A DNA stretch of 64,000 nucleotides from Nannocystis bainbridge (GCF_028368995.1 NZ_JAQNDL010000005.1:382501-446500), one strand, 5' to 3'. Shown: positions 24,891 through 34,240, counted from the first letter of the stretch. Notes: generated by a model from the letters alone, not told the origin. A program made the numbers and translations.

Positions 24891-27665
24891 GTGCCTCGCC
24901 CCGGCAAACGCTCCGAGCCGCCCGCGCCGGTGCCCGGCGAAATGGCGCTGCGGGCCCTCCGCGAGCTCGTCGCGGGCTTCCCGGCCGACGCCGCGGCCAC
25001 GGAGCCCGACCTCCGGCCGCTGCGCCGCGCGCTGGTCCGGCGGGTGACGCGATGGATGTTTCGCCTGCACGCCGGGGCGCGCGGGCTCGAGTGGGGTGAT
25101 TCGCTGTGGCGCCTGTGCGCCGAGGCCGGGGATGCGCCGTCGCTCGCGCAGGCCCGCGCGCTCGCATGCGAGGACCTCGTGGACGGCCCGCAGCCGGACG
25201 CCGCGGCGGTGGGTCGGGCCCTGCAAGCCCTGCAAGCTGTCGACGATCCGCGAGCTTGGTACCGCGACCTCGACCTCGAGGCGCTCGGCGGGGTCCACGA
25301 GTCGCTGCTCGACTACCGCCTGCTGCGTCTGCGCGGGCCAGGGCTCGAGCTCGGCCCGGGGGACGTGGTGATCGATCTGGCGGAGATCCTGTCTCATGAG
25401 CCAGACGCGCGAATGGCCAGGGTCGCGGCCGCCGGTGGGTCGCCCGACGCCGCGCTGCAGCAGGCGCTGGTCTCGGCGCGCACGCCCGCGGAGGTCCTCG
25501 AGTCCCTGGCGCTGCGACCCCCGCGGCGAGCGCACCAGATCTTGCCGGCCGGGTCGCTGGTCGTGGCGCCAGGCGAGGATCGGCGGCGCGCCGGGGCTCA
25601 CTACACGCCGCGCGGGCTGGCCGACCCGATCGTGAACACCGCCTTGGGCCCGCTGCTGGTGGCCCTGGGCGAGCGGCCGACGCCGACGCAGCTGCTGGCG
25701 CTGAAGCTGTGCGATCCGGCGACCGGCTGCGGGGCGTTCCTGCTGGCGGCCTGCCGCCTGCTCGGCGACCGGCTCGAGCGCGCGTGCCACGATCATGGTG
25801 TCACGATCGCGGCCGGGGTCGACGCGACCGCGCTCGCGCGCCGCGAGGTCGCCCTGCATTGCCTGCACGGGGTCGACAAGGACCCCGACGCCGCCGAGCT
25901 GACGCGGCTCTCGCTGTGGCTGCTGACCGGCGCAAGCGGCTCTCCGGACGAATTCATGAGCGCGGCGGTGCGCTGCGGCGACGCGCTGGTCGGGCTCGAC
26001 CGGGCCCGTATCGCCGCGTTTTCATGGCACCCCGACGCGGACGAGCCAACGAGGGCGGAAGACCGCCCACATTCGCGCGAACGGCCGATCGGCGACGCGG
26101 CGGTCGCCGTGTTCTTCGCCCACGACAGCGACCGCCGCCGCGACGAGCAGCGCGAACGGCTGGCCCGCGCCACGGTGGAGCCGGCCCGCCGCGGCGACCC
26201 CGGGGCCCTCGCTGCCTTGACGCGCCTGGCGGCCGGGCTCGGCGACCTCGGGGTGCTGCCATTTCACTGGGAGCTCGAGTTCCCGACGGTGTTCGCCCGC
26301 GACGAGCCCGGGTTCGACGGCTTCATCGGCAACCCGCCCTTCTTTTGGGGCAACCGCATCGGCCGCGCGTTCGGCGATCGTTACCGCGATTGGCTGCTGC
26401 GCACCTGCCCGGGCGCGCACGGCAACAGCGACCTCGCGGCTTATTTTCTCCGGCGGTGCTTCGCCCTGCTGCGCCGGGGCGGCACGCTCGGGTTCGTCAC
26501 CACCAACTCGATCGCCGAGGCCGACACCCGCGCCACCGGCCTCGAGCCGCTGCTGCGCGCCGGCGGCGTCGTCTACGAGGCGGTCCGCAGCGCCGCCTGG
26601 GACGGCGGCGCCAGCGTGCGCGTCGCCCACGTGTTCGTGATCAAGGGCCCGTGGTCCGGGGTGCGTCGGCTCGACGGCGAGGCGGTGACCGCCATCGGCA
26701 GCGACCTGCGGCGGCCGCGAGCGGCGTGGACGGCCGTGCGCCTGCGCGAGCGCGCGGGGGAGAGCTTCAAGGGCGTCGATTTCGGCGGCACCGGCTTCCT
26801 GCTGACACCCGCCCAGCGCGAAGCGCTCGTCGGCGCGGCGCCGCACGAGGCGGCCTGCATCTGGCCGGTGATGAACGCCAGCACCTTCACCTCGTCGCCG
26901 CACGTGCGGCCGGCCGGCTTCATCATCAACTTCACCGGGCTGACGCTGGCGGAGGCGGAGCAGTTCCCGCGCTGCCTGGCGATCGTGCGCGAGCGGGTGC
27001 TGCCGCGCCGCGCGATCGACAAGCGCAAGGCCCGGCGCGAGCGCTGGTGGCTCTACAACGAGGCCTGCAGCGGGCTTTATCGGGCGATCGCCGGCAAGGC
27101 CGCGGTGCTCGCCTGCCCCGTGGTCGCCAAGTACGTCACCTTCGCCCTCGTCGACGCCCACGCGGTGTTCACCAACGCGCTCAACGTGTTCACGTTCGAC
27201 GACCACGCGTCCCTCGCGGTGTTGCAGTCCCGCGTGCACGAGCTGTGGGCCTTGACGCAAGGCTCGAGCCTGCGGGCCGACCCGCGCTACAACCCCTCCG
27301 ATTGCTTCGAGACGTTCCCGATGCCGCCCGAGTGGCGACATTCGCATTTTCTCGCCGATGCCGGGCGGCGCTACGACGAATGCCGGCGCCGGATGATGAT
27401 CGCCGGCGATATCGGTCTGACGCGCCTCTACAATCGCTTTCACGATCCAGCCGATCGCGCGGACGATATCGCCGAGCTGCGCGAGCTCCACGCGGCCCTC
27501 GATCGCGCGACCCTGACCGCCTACGGCTGGGACGACCTGGCGACGCGCGCGAGCGCGGAGTTCGCGGCCCGCGGCGACGGCACCCGCCTTGCGTGGCTGC
27601 CGGCGCTGGCCGACGCGCTGCTGGGCCGCCTCCTGACCCTGAATCAGCAGCGCGCCGGCGGGTGA
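24891..27665 (+). CDS. large adenine-specific DNA methyltransferase, Eco57I/PglX-like
   Basis: The protein has 924 residues from the GTG at 24891 (a GTG at 24873 is also in frame). A helical N-terminal part of about 220 residues precedes RRRAGAHYTPRGLADPIV, the SAM-binding motif DPATGCGAFLLAA near residue 275 and the catalytic NPPF motif (IGNPPFFWGN) near 480. The C-terminal part ends in a target-recognition-like region with YNPSDCFETFPMP near 800, a hallmark of type IIG and PglX-like enzymes. It should methylate adenine in a specific site. I see no PD-(D/E)XK nuclease motif, and no nuclease, ATPase or helicase gene lies beside it, so it looks like an orphan enzyme rather than a full restriction or BREX system. 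Confidence 0.85.
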   Translation: MPRPGKRSEPPAPVPGEMALRALRELVAGFPADAAATEPDLRPLRRALVRRVTRWMFRLHAGARGLEWGDSLWRLCAEAGDAPSLAQARALACEDLVDGPQPDAAAVGRALQALQAVDDPRAWYRDLDLEALGGVHESLLDYRLLRLRGPGLELGPGDVVIDLAEILSHEPDARMARVAAAGGSPDAALQQALVSARTPAEVLESLALRPPRRAHQILPAGSLVVAPGEDRRRAGAHYTPRGLADPIVNTALGPLLVALGERPTPTQLLALKLCDPATGCGAFLLAACRLLGDRLERACHDHGVTIAAGVDATALARREVALHCLHGVDKDPDAAELTRLSLWLLTGASGSPDEFMSAAVRCGDALVGLDRARIAAFSWHPDADEPTRAEDRPHSRERPIGDAAVAVFFAHDSDRRRDEQRERLARATVEPARRGDPGALAALTRLAAGLGDLGVLPFHWELEFPTVFARDEPGFDGFIGNPPFFWGNRIGRAFGDRYRDWLLRTCPGAHGNSDLAAYFLRRCFALLRRGGTLGFVTTNSIAEADTRATGLEPLLRAGGVVYEAVRSAAWDGGASVRVAHVFVIKGPWSGVRRLDGEAVTAIGSDLRRPRAAWTAVRLRERAGESFKGVDFGGTGFLLTPAQREALVGAAPHEAACIWPVMNASTFTSSPHVRPAGFIINFTGLTLAEAEQFPRCLAIVRERVLPRRAIDKRKARRERWWLYNEACSGLYRAIAGKAAVLACPVVAKYVTFALVDAHAVFTNALNVFTFDDHASLAVLQSRVHELWALTQGSSLRADPRYNPSDCFETFPMPPEWRHSHFLADAGRRYDECRRRMMIAGDIGLTRLYNRFHDPADRADDIAELRELHAALDRATLTAYGWDDLATRASAEFAARGDGTRLAWLPALADALLGRLLTLNQQRAGG

Positions 27666-27669
27666 GCGC

Positions 27670-27981
27670 TCACTCCTCGTCGGGGAAGGTAAATCGCAGG
27701 CTCACGTCCTCGCCGCCGGCCGCGGCGATCCGGCCGCGCAGGCGCTCTTCCGTCTCGGCCGACCAGACGCCGAAGCGACTGATGATCACCGGCCCGGTGG
27801 TGTACGCCTCCATGCGGACGACCGGGTCGCGGGCGCTGCCGCCACGGATGTCGACGACGACATCGAGCTTGTCGAAGCCCTCGTCCTGGTAGGCCCACGC
27901 CGCGAGGGCGGCGAGGACCTCGTCCTTGCGCTGCCGCGGCCACTTTCCGACCCTGGCGACGAACTCGAGATTGACCGACAT
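27670..27981 (-). CDS. hypothetical protein of 103 residues
   Basis: The ATG at 27981 gives a compact protein (MSVNLEFVARVGKWPRQRKD) with strand-helix-strand character and an acidic end (SLRFTFPDEE). It has no signal peptide or membrane segment and I recognise no family. It is convergent with the methyltransferase gene, whose stop is five bases away. Confidence 0.6.
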   Translation of the reverse strand: MSVNLEFVARVGKWPRQRKDEVLAALAAWAYQDEGFDKLDVVVDIRGGSARDPVVRMEAYTTGPVIISRFGVWSAETEERLRGRIAAAGGEDVSLRFTFPDEE

Positions 27982-28075
27982 GGGCGCGAACCTAACACGC
28001 GCCCCGGCCCTGCACGACGGGGACGCCACCTGCCGCGATTCGGAACTTCCCCGGGCGCACGCCTGCGCGGCGCCT

Positions 28076-28106
28076 GACGAATCGGGCCTCGCGACCGCGA
28101 TTCGTC
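28076..28106 (-). terminator. hairpin between two leftward genes
   Basis: Arms GACGAATCG (28076-28084) and CGATTCGTC (28098-28106) are perfect, with a 13-base loop. It sits 15 bases beyond the AraC-type gene's stop, in the correct place to end that transcript before the next leftward gene. No T-tract is present. Confidence 0.45.
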
Positions 28107-28121
28107 CGGGCTGAGCTTCTT

Positions 28122-29054
28122 TCACGCCAGCGGCAGATACAGCTCGGTGCGAAGCTGCTCGGGCGGCGCGTTGGTGGGGTTGTTGCGGTACAGCTCGTAG
28201 CTGTGGCCCTCCCCGACCCGCTGACCGCTGCGCGGCAGCCATTCGCCCATCAGGCGCGACCAGGCGTCGCCGAGCCCGGTGTACGGGCCGACGTGCACCG
28301 TCTTCGCGTAGCGCCCGGCCGGCAGGTGCTGCTCGCCGAGGCCGGCCGGCAGAGCCACGTCCGCGGGCACCACCAGGCCGGCGTCGGCGCGAAGCTGCTC
28401 CGGCGGAGTGACCTCGGGGTCGTCGTAATAGATGGCGACCATCGCCGCCTCGGGGAATCGCAGCAGTCCGGCCGGACCGACCAGCGCGCCGAGGCGGGCG
28501 AAGGCCGCGGAGATCCCATTGTAGGGACCGACGTGGGTGACGGTGGCGACCCGCAGCGCGGGCAGGGTCTCGATGTCGACGTTCATGATGGACTCCTTGG
28601 TGGCGATATGGACGACGAGCTCGCGCGTCGGGTCGTCGCAGTAGTGCACGCCCGAGGGCGCGGCGAGCTCGGGTTGCGGCGGACGCATGCAGCCGGTCCG
28701 CGGGTCGAGCACGCCCTGGCGAAAGGCCGACGGCGAGGCGCCGTAGGCCTGACGAAAGGCGCGGGTGAAGGCCTCGTGGGTCTCGTAGCCGGCGTCGAAG
28801 GCGATCGCGGTGACGCCGGCGTCGCTGGTCAGCAAGGCCCTCGCGGCCCGCTCGAGCCGCAGCCGGCGGTGCATCTCGAGCGGCGTCTCGCCGACCATGC
28901 CGCGGAACACGCGATGGAAGTGAAACGGCGACAGCGCGGCCCCGCGGGCCAGCGCCGCCAGATCGAGCGCCCGGTCGAGCGACTGCGCGATCTGCCCGAT
29001 CGTGCGCAGCACCGCCGCTTCGTAGAAGGATCGCGTCTCCGGCTTCACGAGCAC
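28122..29054 (-). CDS. AraC-family regulator with GyrI-like effector domain
   Basis: From a GTG at 29054 the protein has 310 residues. The N-terminal AraC helix-turn-helix pair is clear (SLDRALDLAALARGAALSPF, HFHRVFRGMVGETPLEMHRR, then GYETHEAFTRAFRQAYGASP). The C-terminal half from about residue 165 is a GyrI/SbmC-like ligand-binding domain (VDIETLPALRVATVTHVGPY, YYDDPEVTPPEQLRADAG, ending LRTELYLPL). Regulators of this layout (Rob/SoxS-like plus GyrI) respond to small hydrophobic or cationic compounds. Its target is not evident from its neighbours. The start is uncertain by a few codons. Confidence 0.88.
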   Translation of the reverse strand: MLVKPETRSFYEAAVLRTIGQIAQSLDRALDLAALARGAALSPFHFHRVFRGMVGETPLEMHRRLRLERAARALLTSDAGVTAIAFDAGYETHEAFTRAFRQAYGASPSAFRQGVLDPRTGCMRPPQPELAAPSGVHYCDDPTRELVVHIATKESIMNVDIETLPALRVATVTHVGPYNGISAAFARLGALVGPAGLLRFPEAAMVAIYYDDPEVTPPEQLRADAGLVVPADVALPAGLGEQHLPAGRYAKTVHVGPYTGLGDAWSRLMGEWLPRSGQRVGEGHSYELYRNNPTNAPPEQLRTELYLPLA

Positions 29055-29244
29055 AGACGTACCGCAGCCCGGACCCGCCGACTTGACGGGCCTTGCGAAT
29101 TTGCCCGAAACGACGCCAGAGCCCGTTCTGTGGCCCGCCACGGCCCGGCTCGGCGAGTGAGCCACGGCCTGACGCCTCGCGCTGCCCGACGAGACGGACC
29201 GTCGCGTCGTGCTGCGCGAGGCGCCTTTGCGGGGCGGCGCCTGA

Positions 29245-30264
29245 CTAAAACTTCCCGGACCCGCCGGAGGCGCCGAGCACTTGCCCCGTGCAATAGCTCG
29301 ACTCCGCCGACGCGAGCAGCACATACAGCGGGGCGATCTCCGCCGGCTGGCCCGGGCGGCCGAGCGGCGTATCACCGCCGAAGTTCGTCAGCTTGTCCGG
29401 CAGCTGGCCGCCGCTCGGCTGCAGCGGCGTCCAGAACGGCCCGGGCGCGATCGCGTTGACGCGGATCCCCTGCGGCGCGAGCTGCTTGGCCAGCGACTTC
29501 GAGAAGGCGACGATCGCCGCCTTGGTCTGCGCATAGTCGAGGAGGTTGGCCGACGGGTCGACGGCCTGGACCGACGCGGTGTTGATGATCGACGCGCCGG
29601 CCGGCAGGTGCGGCAGCGCGGCCTTGGTGATCCAGAACATCGCGTACACGTTGGTCTTGAAGGTCGCGTCGAATTCCTCGGTGGTCAGCTCGAGGATCGA
29701 TCTGCGCTGCTGCTGACGGGCCGCGTTGTTGACGAGGATGTCGAGCCCGCCGAGCTGCGAGATCGCGGACGCGACCATCTGCTTGCAGAACGCCTCGTCG
29801 CGGATGTCCCCGGGGACAGCCACCGCCTTGCGGCCCTCGGCGCGGATCAACGCGATCACCTCCTGCGCGTCCGACTCCTCGGCCGGCAGGTAGTTGATGG
29901 CCACGTCGGCGCCCTCGCGCGCGAAGGCGATCGCCGCCGCGCGACCGATGCCCGAGTCCCCGCCGGTCAGCAGCGCCTTGCGCCCGACCAACCTGCCGGA
30001 GCCGCGGTAGCTCTGCTCGCCGTGATCGGGTCGCGGCGTCATCTTGCTCGCCAGCCCCGGCCACGGCTGCTGCTGCTTGGGGAACGGCGGGCGCGGGTAC
30101 AGCGTGGTCGGGTCCTGCAGCCGGGCCGGCTTCGCCGAAGCGGCGGCGCTCGCGGGCGCGGCGGCGGCAGTGGCCGGGCCCGCGACGGCTGCCGCCGCCA
30201 GCCCGACGCCCATCGTGCCGACCATTCGACGCCGCGTGATCGTGTCGCTGTCCTTCGGGTTCAT
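29245..30264 (-). CDS. Tat-exported short-chain dehydrogenase/reductase
   Basis: The protein has 339 residues. The N-terminus TITRRRMVGTMGVGLAAAAV has twin arginines and a hydrophobic segment ending AAAAPASA, which predicts Tat export. An SDR domain follows: the cofactor motif LLTGGDSGIGRAAAIA, NNAA, and the catalytic YxxxK in LDYAQTKAAIV. It is most like the YghA/glucose-dehydrogenase-type group with N-terminal extension (RPPFPKQQQPWPG). Folded export with a bound nicotinamide cofactor would explain the Tat route. Most SDRs are cytoplasmic, so this location is unusual. A TGTCC-N4-GGACA palindrome lies inside the gene at 29805-29818. Confidence 0.85.
   Translation of the reverse strand: MNPKDSDTITRRRMVGTMGVGLAAAAVAGPATAAAAPASAAASAKPARLQDPTTLYPRPPFPKQQQPWPGLASKMTPRPDHGEQSYRGSGRLVGRKALLTGGDSGIGRAAAIAFAREGADVAINYLPAEESDAQEVIALIRAEGRKAVAVPGDIRDEAFCKQMVASAISQLGGLDILVNNAARQQQRRSILELTTEEFDATFKTNVYAMFWITKAALPHLPAGASIINTASVQAVDPSANLLDYAQTKAAIVAFSKSLAKQLAPQGIRVNAIAPGPFWTPLQPSGGQLPDKLTNFGGDTPLGRPGQPAEIAPLYVLLASAESSYCTGQVLGASGGSGKF
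29805..29818. repeat. dispersed palindrome TGTCCCCGGGGACA (copy 5)
   Basis: This perfect 14-bp palindrome lies inside the dehydrogenase gene, in codons for VPGDI. It fits the TGTCY-N4-GGACA family. Confidence 0.7.
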
Positions 30265-30639
30265 GCGCGCGCAAGGATGGACCCGCCGGCTCGCCGCGCC
30301 AGCTCGCGGCCGGTCGGCACAGGCCAGCCTCGAGCGGCGCGCCATCGACCGCGCGCGTGACGGCTGGGCCGGCCGACCGGGGCGGCTCGCAGCCGAGCGG
30401 CGCAGGGTGCGGCGCCACGAGGCCAGCGCGGCGGAGGCCTCACCGGTGCACAGGAGCCCGACCCGCGAGCTCGGGCACGAAGCCCCATGGCGAAGTCGCA
30501 GCGGACACGGGACGGCGCGGCTGCTCCTGCCACCGAAGGACCAGCGTCGCCCCACGAGCCCGCGCGGCCGCGCTCCGAACGTTTTTTCAGTCGCCCCGGC
30601 AATTCGCGGCCCGCCGCCGGCGACTCCAGCGCTGCGGAA
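30265..30639. other. divergent intergenic region
   Basis: This 375-base gap separates the leftward dehydrogenase and rightward lipoprotein genes. An open frame continues upstream of the lipoprotein start, but its translation lacks domain character. No repeat or operator stood out. Confidence 0.5.
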
Positions 30640-32058
30640 ATGACGATGCCCCGACTCATCCTCTCCTCGACCCTGCTGACCTTCGTCGCCGCGTGTCCTG
30701 CCGACCCGGCGAGCACGACCGCCGACCCCTCCACGTCGGACTCGTCCTCCGACGCGACCTCGACCGACGGATCCGACGCGACCTCCGAGGCCCCCACCTC
30801 GACCGGCGACGCATCGACCACCGAGGACGACCCGACGACCAGCACGACTGGCACGACCGACTCGACCGGCGACACGAGCAACACCGGCATGCCCGCCGGC
30901 GGCTGCGGCGACGGCGTGCTCGACGACGGCGAGGCCTGCGACGACGGCAACGACGCCGCCGAGGACGGCTGCGAGGCGTGCCAGCCGGTCGCGCACGTCG
31001 ACTGGACCGTCCAGCTCCCCGGCGACGCCGGCGGCCATGACCGCGCCCGCGACGTCGCCATCACCCCCGATGGCACGATCCTCGTCGTCGGCTACCAGGA
31101 CGGCACGGCCGGCGTCCGCCGCCCGCTGATCGTCGCTCTCGCGCCCGACGGCAGCGTGCTGTGGAAATACGTGCACCCGAGCGAGCACGACTACGGCGGC
31201 TACGAATCGATCGCGCTCGCCGAAGACGGCACGTACTACGTCGCCGGCTACCTCACGATCGATCCGGGCAACGCGACCTCCGCGGCGCTCCACAAGTTCT
31301 CGGCCGACCATGCGCTCGAGTGGGTCCACGAGCAGCCGGCGCCCACCAACAGCAACGCCTTCGCGCAGGGCGTCGCGCTCGCGGACGACGCCGTCTATAC
31401 CGCTGGCGCCGAGAACGGCGCGCCGATGCAGATGTTCGTCCGCCGCCATGACCTCGCCACCGGCGCGACGACGTGGGCGTGGAACGGCTCCGACCCCGAA
31501 GCCTCGGCGCGCGCGAACGGCCTCGCCGTCGCCGGCGACCGCCTGGTCGTCGTCGGCTCCTGGGTCATCGATGGCGAGGACCATCCGCTCGCCGCGGCCC
31601 TCGATTCGCAGGGCAACTTGATCACCCACGTCACCACCAACCTGAAAGGCGAGCTCACCGACGTCGAGGCGATCGGCGACGAGGTCGTGATCTCCGGCTG
31701 GCACGTCCCGCTCGACAGCTCGCCGCTGCTGTGGCGCTCCGACCTCGACCTCAACTCCGTCTGGAAGGAATTTCCCGAGACCGACGGTCAGCTCCACGGC
31801 GTCGCCGCCGATCCGTCGCGCGGGCTGATCGTCGCCGGCCTGGTCGGACACCCCGACTACGACGCCGACATCCACGTCGGGCTCCACGGCGACGCCGGCA
31901 ACCAGCTATGGTCGAGCGTCGCCACCGGCATGACGCCGGACGGGGACGACCGCGGCGAAGACGTCGCCTTCGGCCCCCACTCGTTCGTCGCCGTCGGCGG
32001 CGTGGGCGGCCCGGACGGCACCTACGACCTGTGGATCCGCCGCGTCCTGTTCGGCTGA
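30640..32058 (+). CDS. DUF4215-type surface lipoprotein with Thr/Ser/Asp-rich linker
   Basis: From the ATG at 30640 (or 30646) the protein has about 472 residues. The lipoprotein signal ends FVAAC. A strongly biased Thr/Ser/Asp linker covers about residues 22-88. Then comes CGDGVLDDGEACDDGN with DAAEDGCEAC, and a propeller-like repeat region (TPDGTILVVGYQDG; LAEDGTYYVAGYL; LAVAGDRLVVVGSW; DPSRGLIVAGLVG) to the end. It is a clear relative of the 9934-11307 protein. The linker probably lifts the head domain off the outer membrane. No catalytic motif is seen. Confidence 0.82.
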   Translation: MTMPRLILSSTLLTFVAACPADPASTTADPSTSDSSSDATSTDGSDATSEAPTSTGDASTTEDDPTTSTTGTTDSTGDTSNTGMPAGGCGDGVLDDGEACDDGNDAAEDGCEACQPVAHVDWTVQLPGDAGGHDRARDVAITPDGTILVVGYQDGTAGVRRPLIVALAPDGSVLWKYVHPSEHDYGGYESIALAEDGTYYVAGYLTIDPGNATSAALHKFSADHALEWVHEQPAPTNSNAFAQGVALADDAVYTAGAENGAPMQMFVRRHDLATGATTWAWNGSDPEASARANGLAVAGDRLVVVGSWVIDGEDHPLAAALDSQGNLITHVTTNLKGELTDVEAIGDEVVISGWHVPLDSSPLLWRSDLDLNSVWKEFPETDGQLHGVAADPSRGLIVAGLVGHPDYDADIHVGLHGDAGNQLWSSVATGMTPDGDDRGEDVAFGPHSFVAVGGVGGPDGTYDLWIRRVLFG

Positions 32059-32070
32059 TTCTCGATCGAC

Positions 32071-32126
32071 GAGCGCGACACGCGTCGCAGCGGTCGAAGC
32101 CCGTGTTGCCGTGTCCCGTGTCGCTC
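32071..32126. terminator. weak hairpin between convergent genes
   Basis: GAGCGCGACACG (32071-32082) pairs, with a two-base bulge, with CGTGTCGCTC (32117-32126). It lies in the short gap between two convergent genes and might end both transcripts. Confidence 0.3.
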
Positions 32127-32129
32127 TCG

Positions 32130-32618
32130 TCAGGGCGCGGTCCGGGGCGCCCGCGCGCGAGGGATGCTCCGAAGCCAGGCCTGGACCTGCTTACGATACT
32201 GGCGTTCGATCTCGAAGCTCAGCACCTCACCGTGGGTCTCGGTGACCACCGTGAGGATGCTGGTGAAGAAGCTGAGCGACGCGGACTCGATATCCCCCAC
32301 CGCGACGCTCACCGATCCCGCGACGGCGCGCACCTGCTCCTCGGGCCGAAGCGGCTGAACCTGGGCGAGCATTCGTGCCCCTTCGGCGGCCGTGTCGATC
32401 ACGTCGCGCGAATGCTCCGCGAGATCGAGGAGCGCGCCCATGAGCCCGCCACCTCCGCCGGCCTGCTGATGGGTCTCCCAGCCCTGCACGAAATAGAGGC
32501 AGTCCATCGCGAGGATGAGCCGGCCGTGGTCGGCTCGGCGCTCTCGCGGATCGAGGCTCGCCAGCCTGCGGGTGACGCTCTCGAGGACAAAAGGCCGGAC
32601 CGCGTAACCATGAACCAT
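32130..32618 (-). CDS. hypothetical protein of 162 residues
   Basis: The protein begins MVHGYAVRPFVLESVTRRLA and is helical, with a Gly-rich turn (QAGGGGGLMGALLDLA) and a basic C-terminus. It has no signal peptide or membrane segment and no recognisable family. It is convergent with the lipoprotein gene. The upstream 494 bases are empty, so it may have its own promoter there. Confidence 0.55.
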   Translation of the reverse strand: MVHGYAVRPFVLESVTRRLASLDPRERRADHGRLILAMDCLYFVQGWETHQQAGGGGGLMGALLDLAEHSRDVIDTAAEGARMLAQVQPLRPEEQVRAVAGSVSVAVGDIESASLSFFTSILTVVTETHGEVLSFEIERQYRKQVQAWLRSIPRARAPRTAP

Positions 32619-33112
32619 TCGCGCGCGAGCGTATCACGCAGGAGCATCGCCGTGGCCGTCGTGGCCGAGGTCCGCGCTGACGAAGGCGATACCCGCTCGA
32701 ATCGCGAATCGCGGCAGCGGATATGCTCGTAGTCGGTTTAATCAAGCATCGCCGCCTCATGCTTCTCGGGGAGCGCGGTGTGCCGGTTCGCTCCTGCCGC
32801 GAGCGCTTCGCAGGACCGCCTACTGCGTCACCAGCGCGAAGCGGACAGGCACCGAGGAGCTCACGTCTGACGGACCTGCAAGCACGTGTCCCACCACGGA
32901 GCGGACCATGCGAAGCCTGGCGCGTTACGCTCCGACCCGTACGCAGCCAGCACCATGCGTCAGAGGCGTTGGCGACCGCGACGACGCGGCCGCCCCTCCT
33001 CGGATTTAGCGCACGACGGGGCCGCATCGGACCGTCTTGACCGTCCATTTTATTGAACTAACGTTCCGTACAGTGGATCGCGCGACCGCGGTCCCCTTGT
33101 CCACGAGGTCTC
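32619..33112. other. divergent intergenic region with an AT-rich patch
   Basis: No gene is visible in these 494 bases. A clearly AT-richer patch at 33040-33075 (containing CATTTTATTGAACTAACG) stands immediately upstream of the Old Yellow Enzyme gene and probably holds its promoter. An ACGAGG ribosome site precedes the ATG at 33113. Confidence 0.5.
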
Positions 33113-34210
33113 ATGAGCATCGACTCTTTGTTCCGGCCGCTGCAGGTCCGTTCGCTGCGCCTGCCCAACCGCATCGTCATGGCCCCCATGACTCGCTCCT
33201 TCTCGCCGGGTGGCATCCCGACGGCCGAAGTCGCCGCGTACTACCGCCGGCGCGCGCAGGGCGAGGTCGGGCTCATCGTCACGGAGGGCACGGTGGTCGA
33301 GCGTCCGGCGGCGCGCAACGACGCCAACGTGCCGGTGTTCCACGGCGACGCCCTGCCGCAGTGGAAGCGCGTGGCCGACGAGGTGCACGCCGCGGGCGGG
33401 AGGATCGCGCCGCAGTTGTGGCACGTCGGGTCGTCGCGCGGCACAGGGGCCGACTGGCGGCCGCTCGGTCGCGTCGACAGCCCGTCGGGGCTGGTCACGC
33501 CGGGCAAGCGGGCGCTCGAGCCGATGACCGAGGAGGACATCGCCGACACGATCGCGGCGTTCGGTCGCTCGGCCCGGGCGGCCCGCGAGCTCGGCTTCGA
33601 CGCGGTCGAGATCCACGGAGCGCACGGTTACCTGATCGATCAGTTCTTCTGGGGCGGCCTCAACGAGCGCACCGATCGCTGGGGCGGCGCGACCATCGGC
33701 GAGCGCGCGGCGTTCGGCGCGGAGGTGGTTCGGGCGGTGCGCGCCGGCGTCGGCGAGGACATCCCGGTGATCCTCCGGCTGTCGCAGTGGAAGGCCCAGG
33801 ACTTCGAGGTGAAGAACGCCGCGAACCCGCGCGAGCTCGAAGCGTGGTTGACGCCGCTGTCCGAGGCCGGGGTCGACGTGTTCCATTGCTCGCAGCGGCG
33901 GTTCTGGGAGCCGGAGTTCGCCGACTCGGAGCTCAACTTCGCCGGCTGGGCCAAGAAGGTCACGGGCAAGCCGACGATCACCGTCGGCTCGGTCGGGCTC
34001 GACGGCGAGTTCATCGCCGCGTTCGGCGGCGCGTCGTCGCGGCCGGCGTCCCTCGACGGATTGGTCCGCCGGCTCGAGGCCGAGGAGTTCGACCTCGTCG
34101 CCGTCGGCCGCGCGCTGCTGGCCGATCCGCAGTGGGTCCCGAAGATCCGCGAAGGCCGCCACGACGAGCTCGGCGTATTCGAGCGCTCGGCCCTGGCGAC
34201 GCTGTCCTGA
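33113..34210 (+). CDS. Old Yellow Enzyme-family NADH:flavin oxidoreductase
   Basis: The protein has 365 residues, normal for the family. Hallmarks of the FMN barrel are present: LPNRIVMAPMTRSFS near the N-terminus, APQLWHVG, and EIHGAHGYLIDQFFW followed by NERTDRWGG. The end carries VGRALLADPQW, as in flavin-phosphate-binding loops. These enzymes reduce activated C=C bonds of enones or nitro compounds with NAD(P)H. The residue pair for substrate binding could not be confirmed by eye. It stands alone and is convergent with the AlkC-like gene. Confidence 0.93.
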   Translation: MSIDSLFRPLQVRSLRLPNRIVMAPMTRSFSPGGIPTAEVAAYYRRRAQGEVGLIVTEGTVVERPAARNDANVPVFHGDALPQWKRVADEVHAAGGRIAPQLWHVGSSRGTGADWRPLGRVDSPSGLVTPGKRALEPMTEEDIADTIAAFGRSARAARELGFDAVEIHGAHGYLIDQFFWGGLNERTDRWGGATIGERAAFGAEVVRAVRAGVGEDIPVILRLSQWKAQDFEVKNAANPRELEAWLTPLSEAGVDVFHCSQRRFWEPEFADSELNFAGWAKKVTGKPTITVGSVGLDGEFIAAFGGASSRPASLDGLVRRLEAEEFDLVAVGRALLADPQWVPKIREGRHDELGVFERSALATLS

Positions 34211-34240
34211 AATTGGGGCGAGCCGCAGCGCGGCCACGAC

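Noticed and set aside
24891..27665. The methyltransferase as part of a full BREX or DISARM system
   Set aside because: No pglZ-, brxC-, drm- or nuclease-like gene is adjacent in the window.
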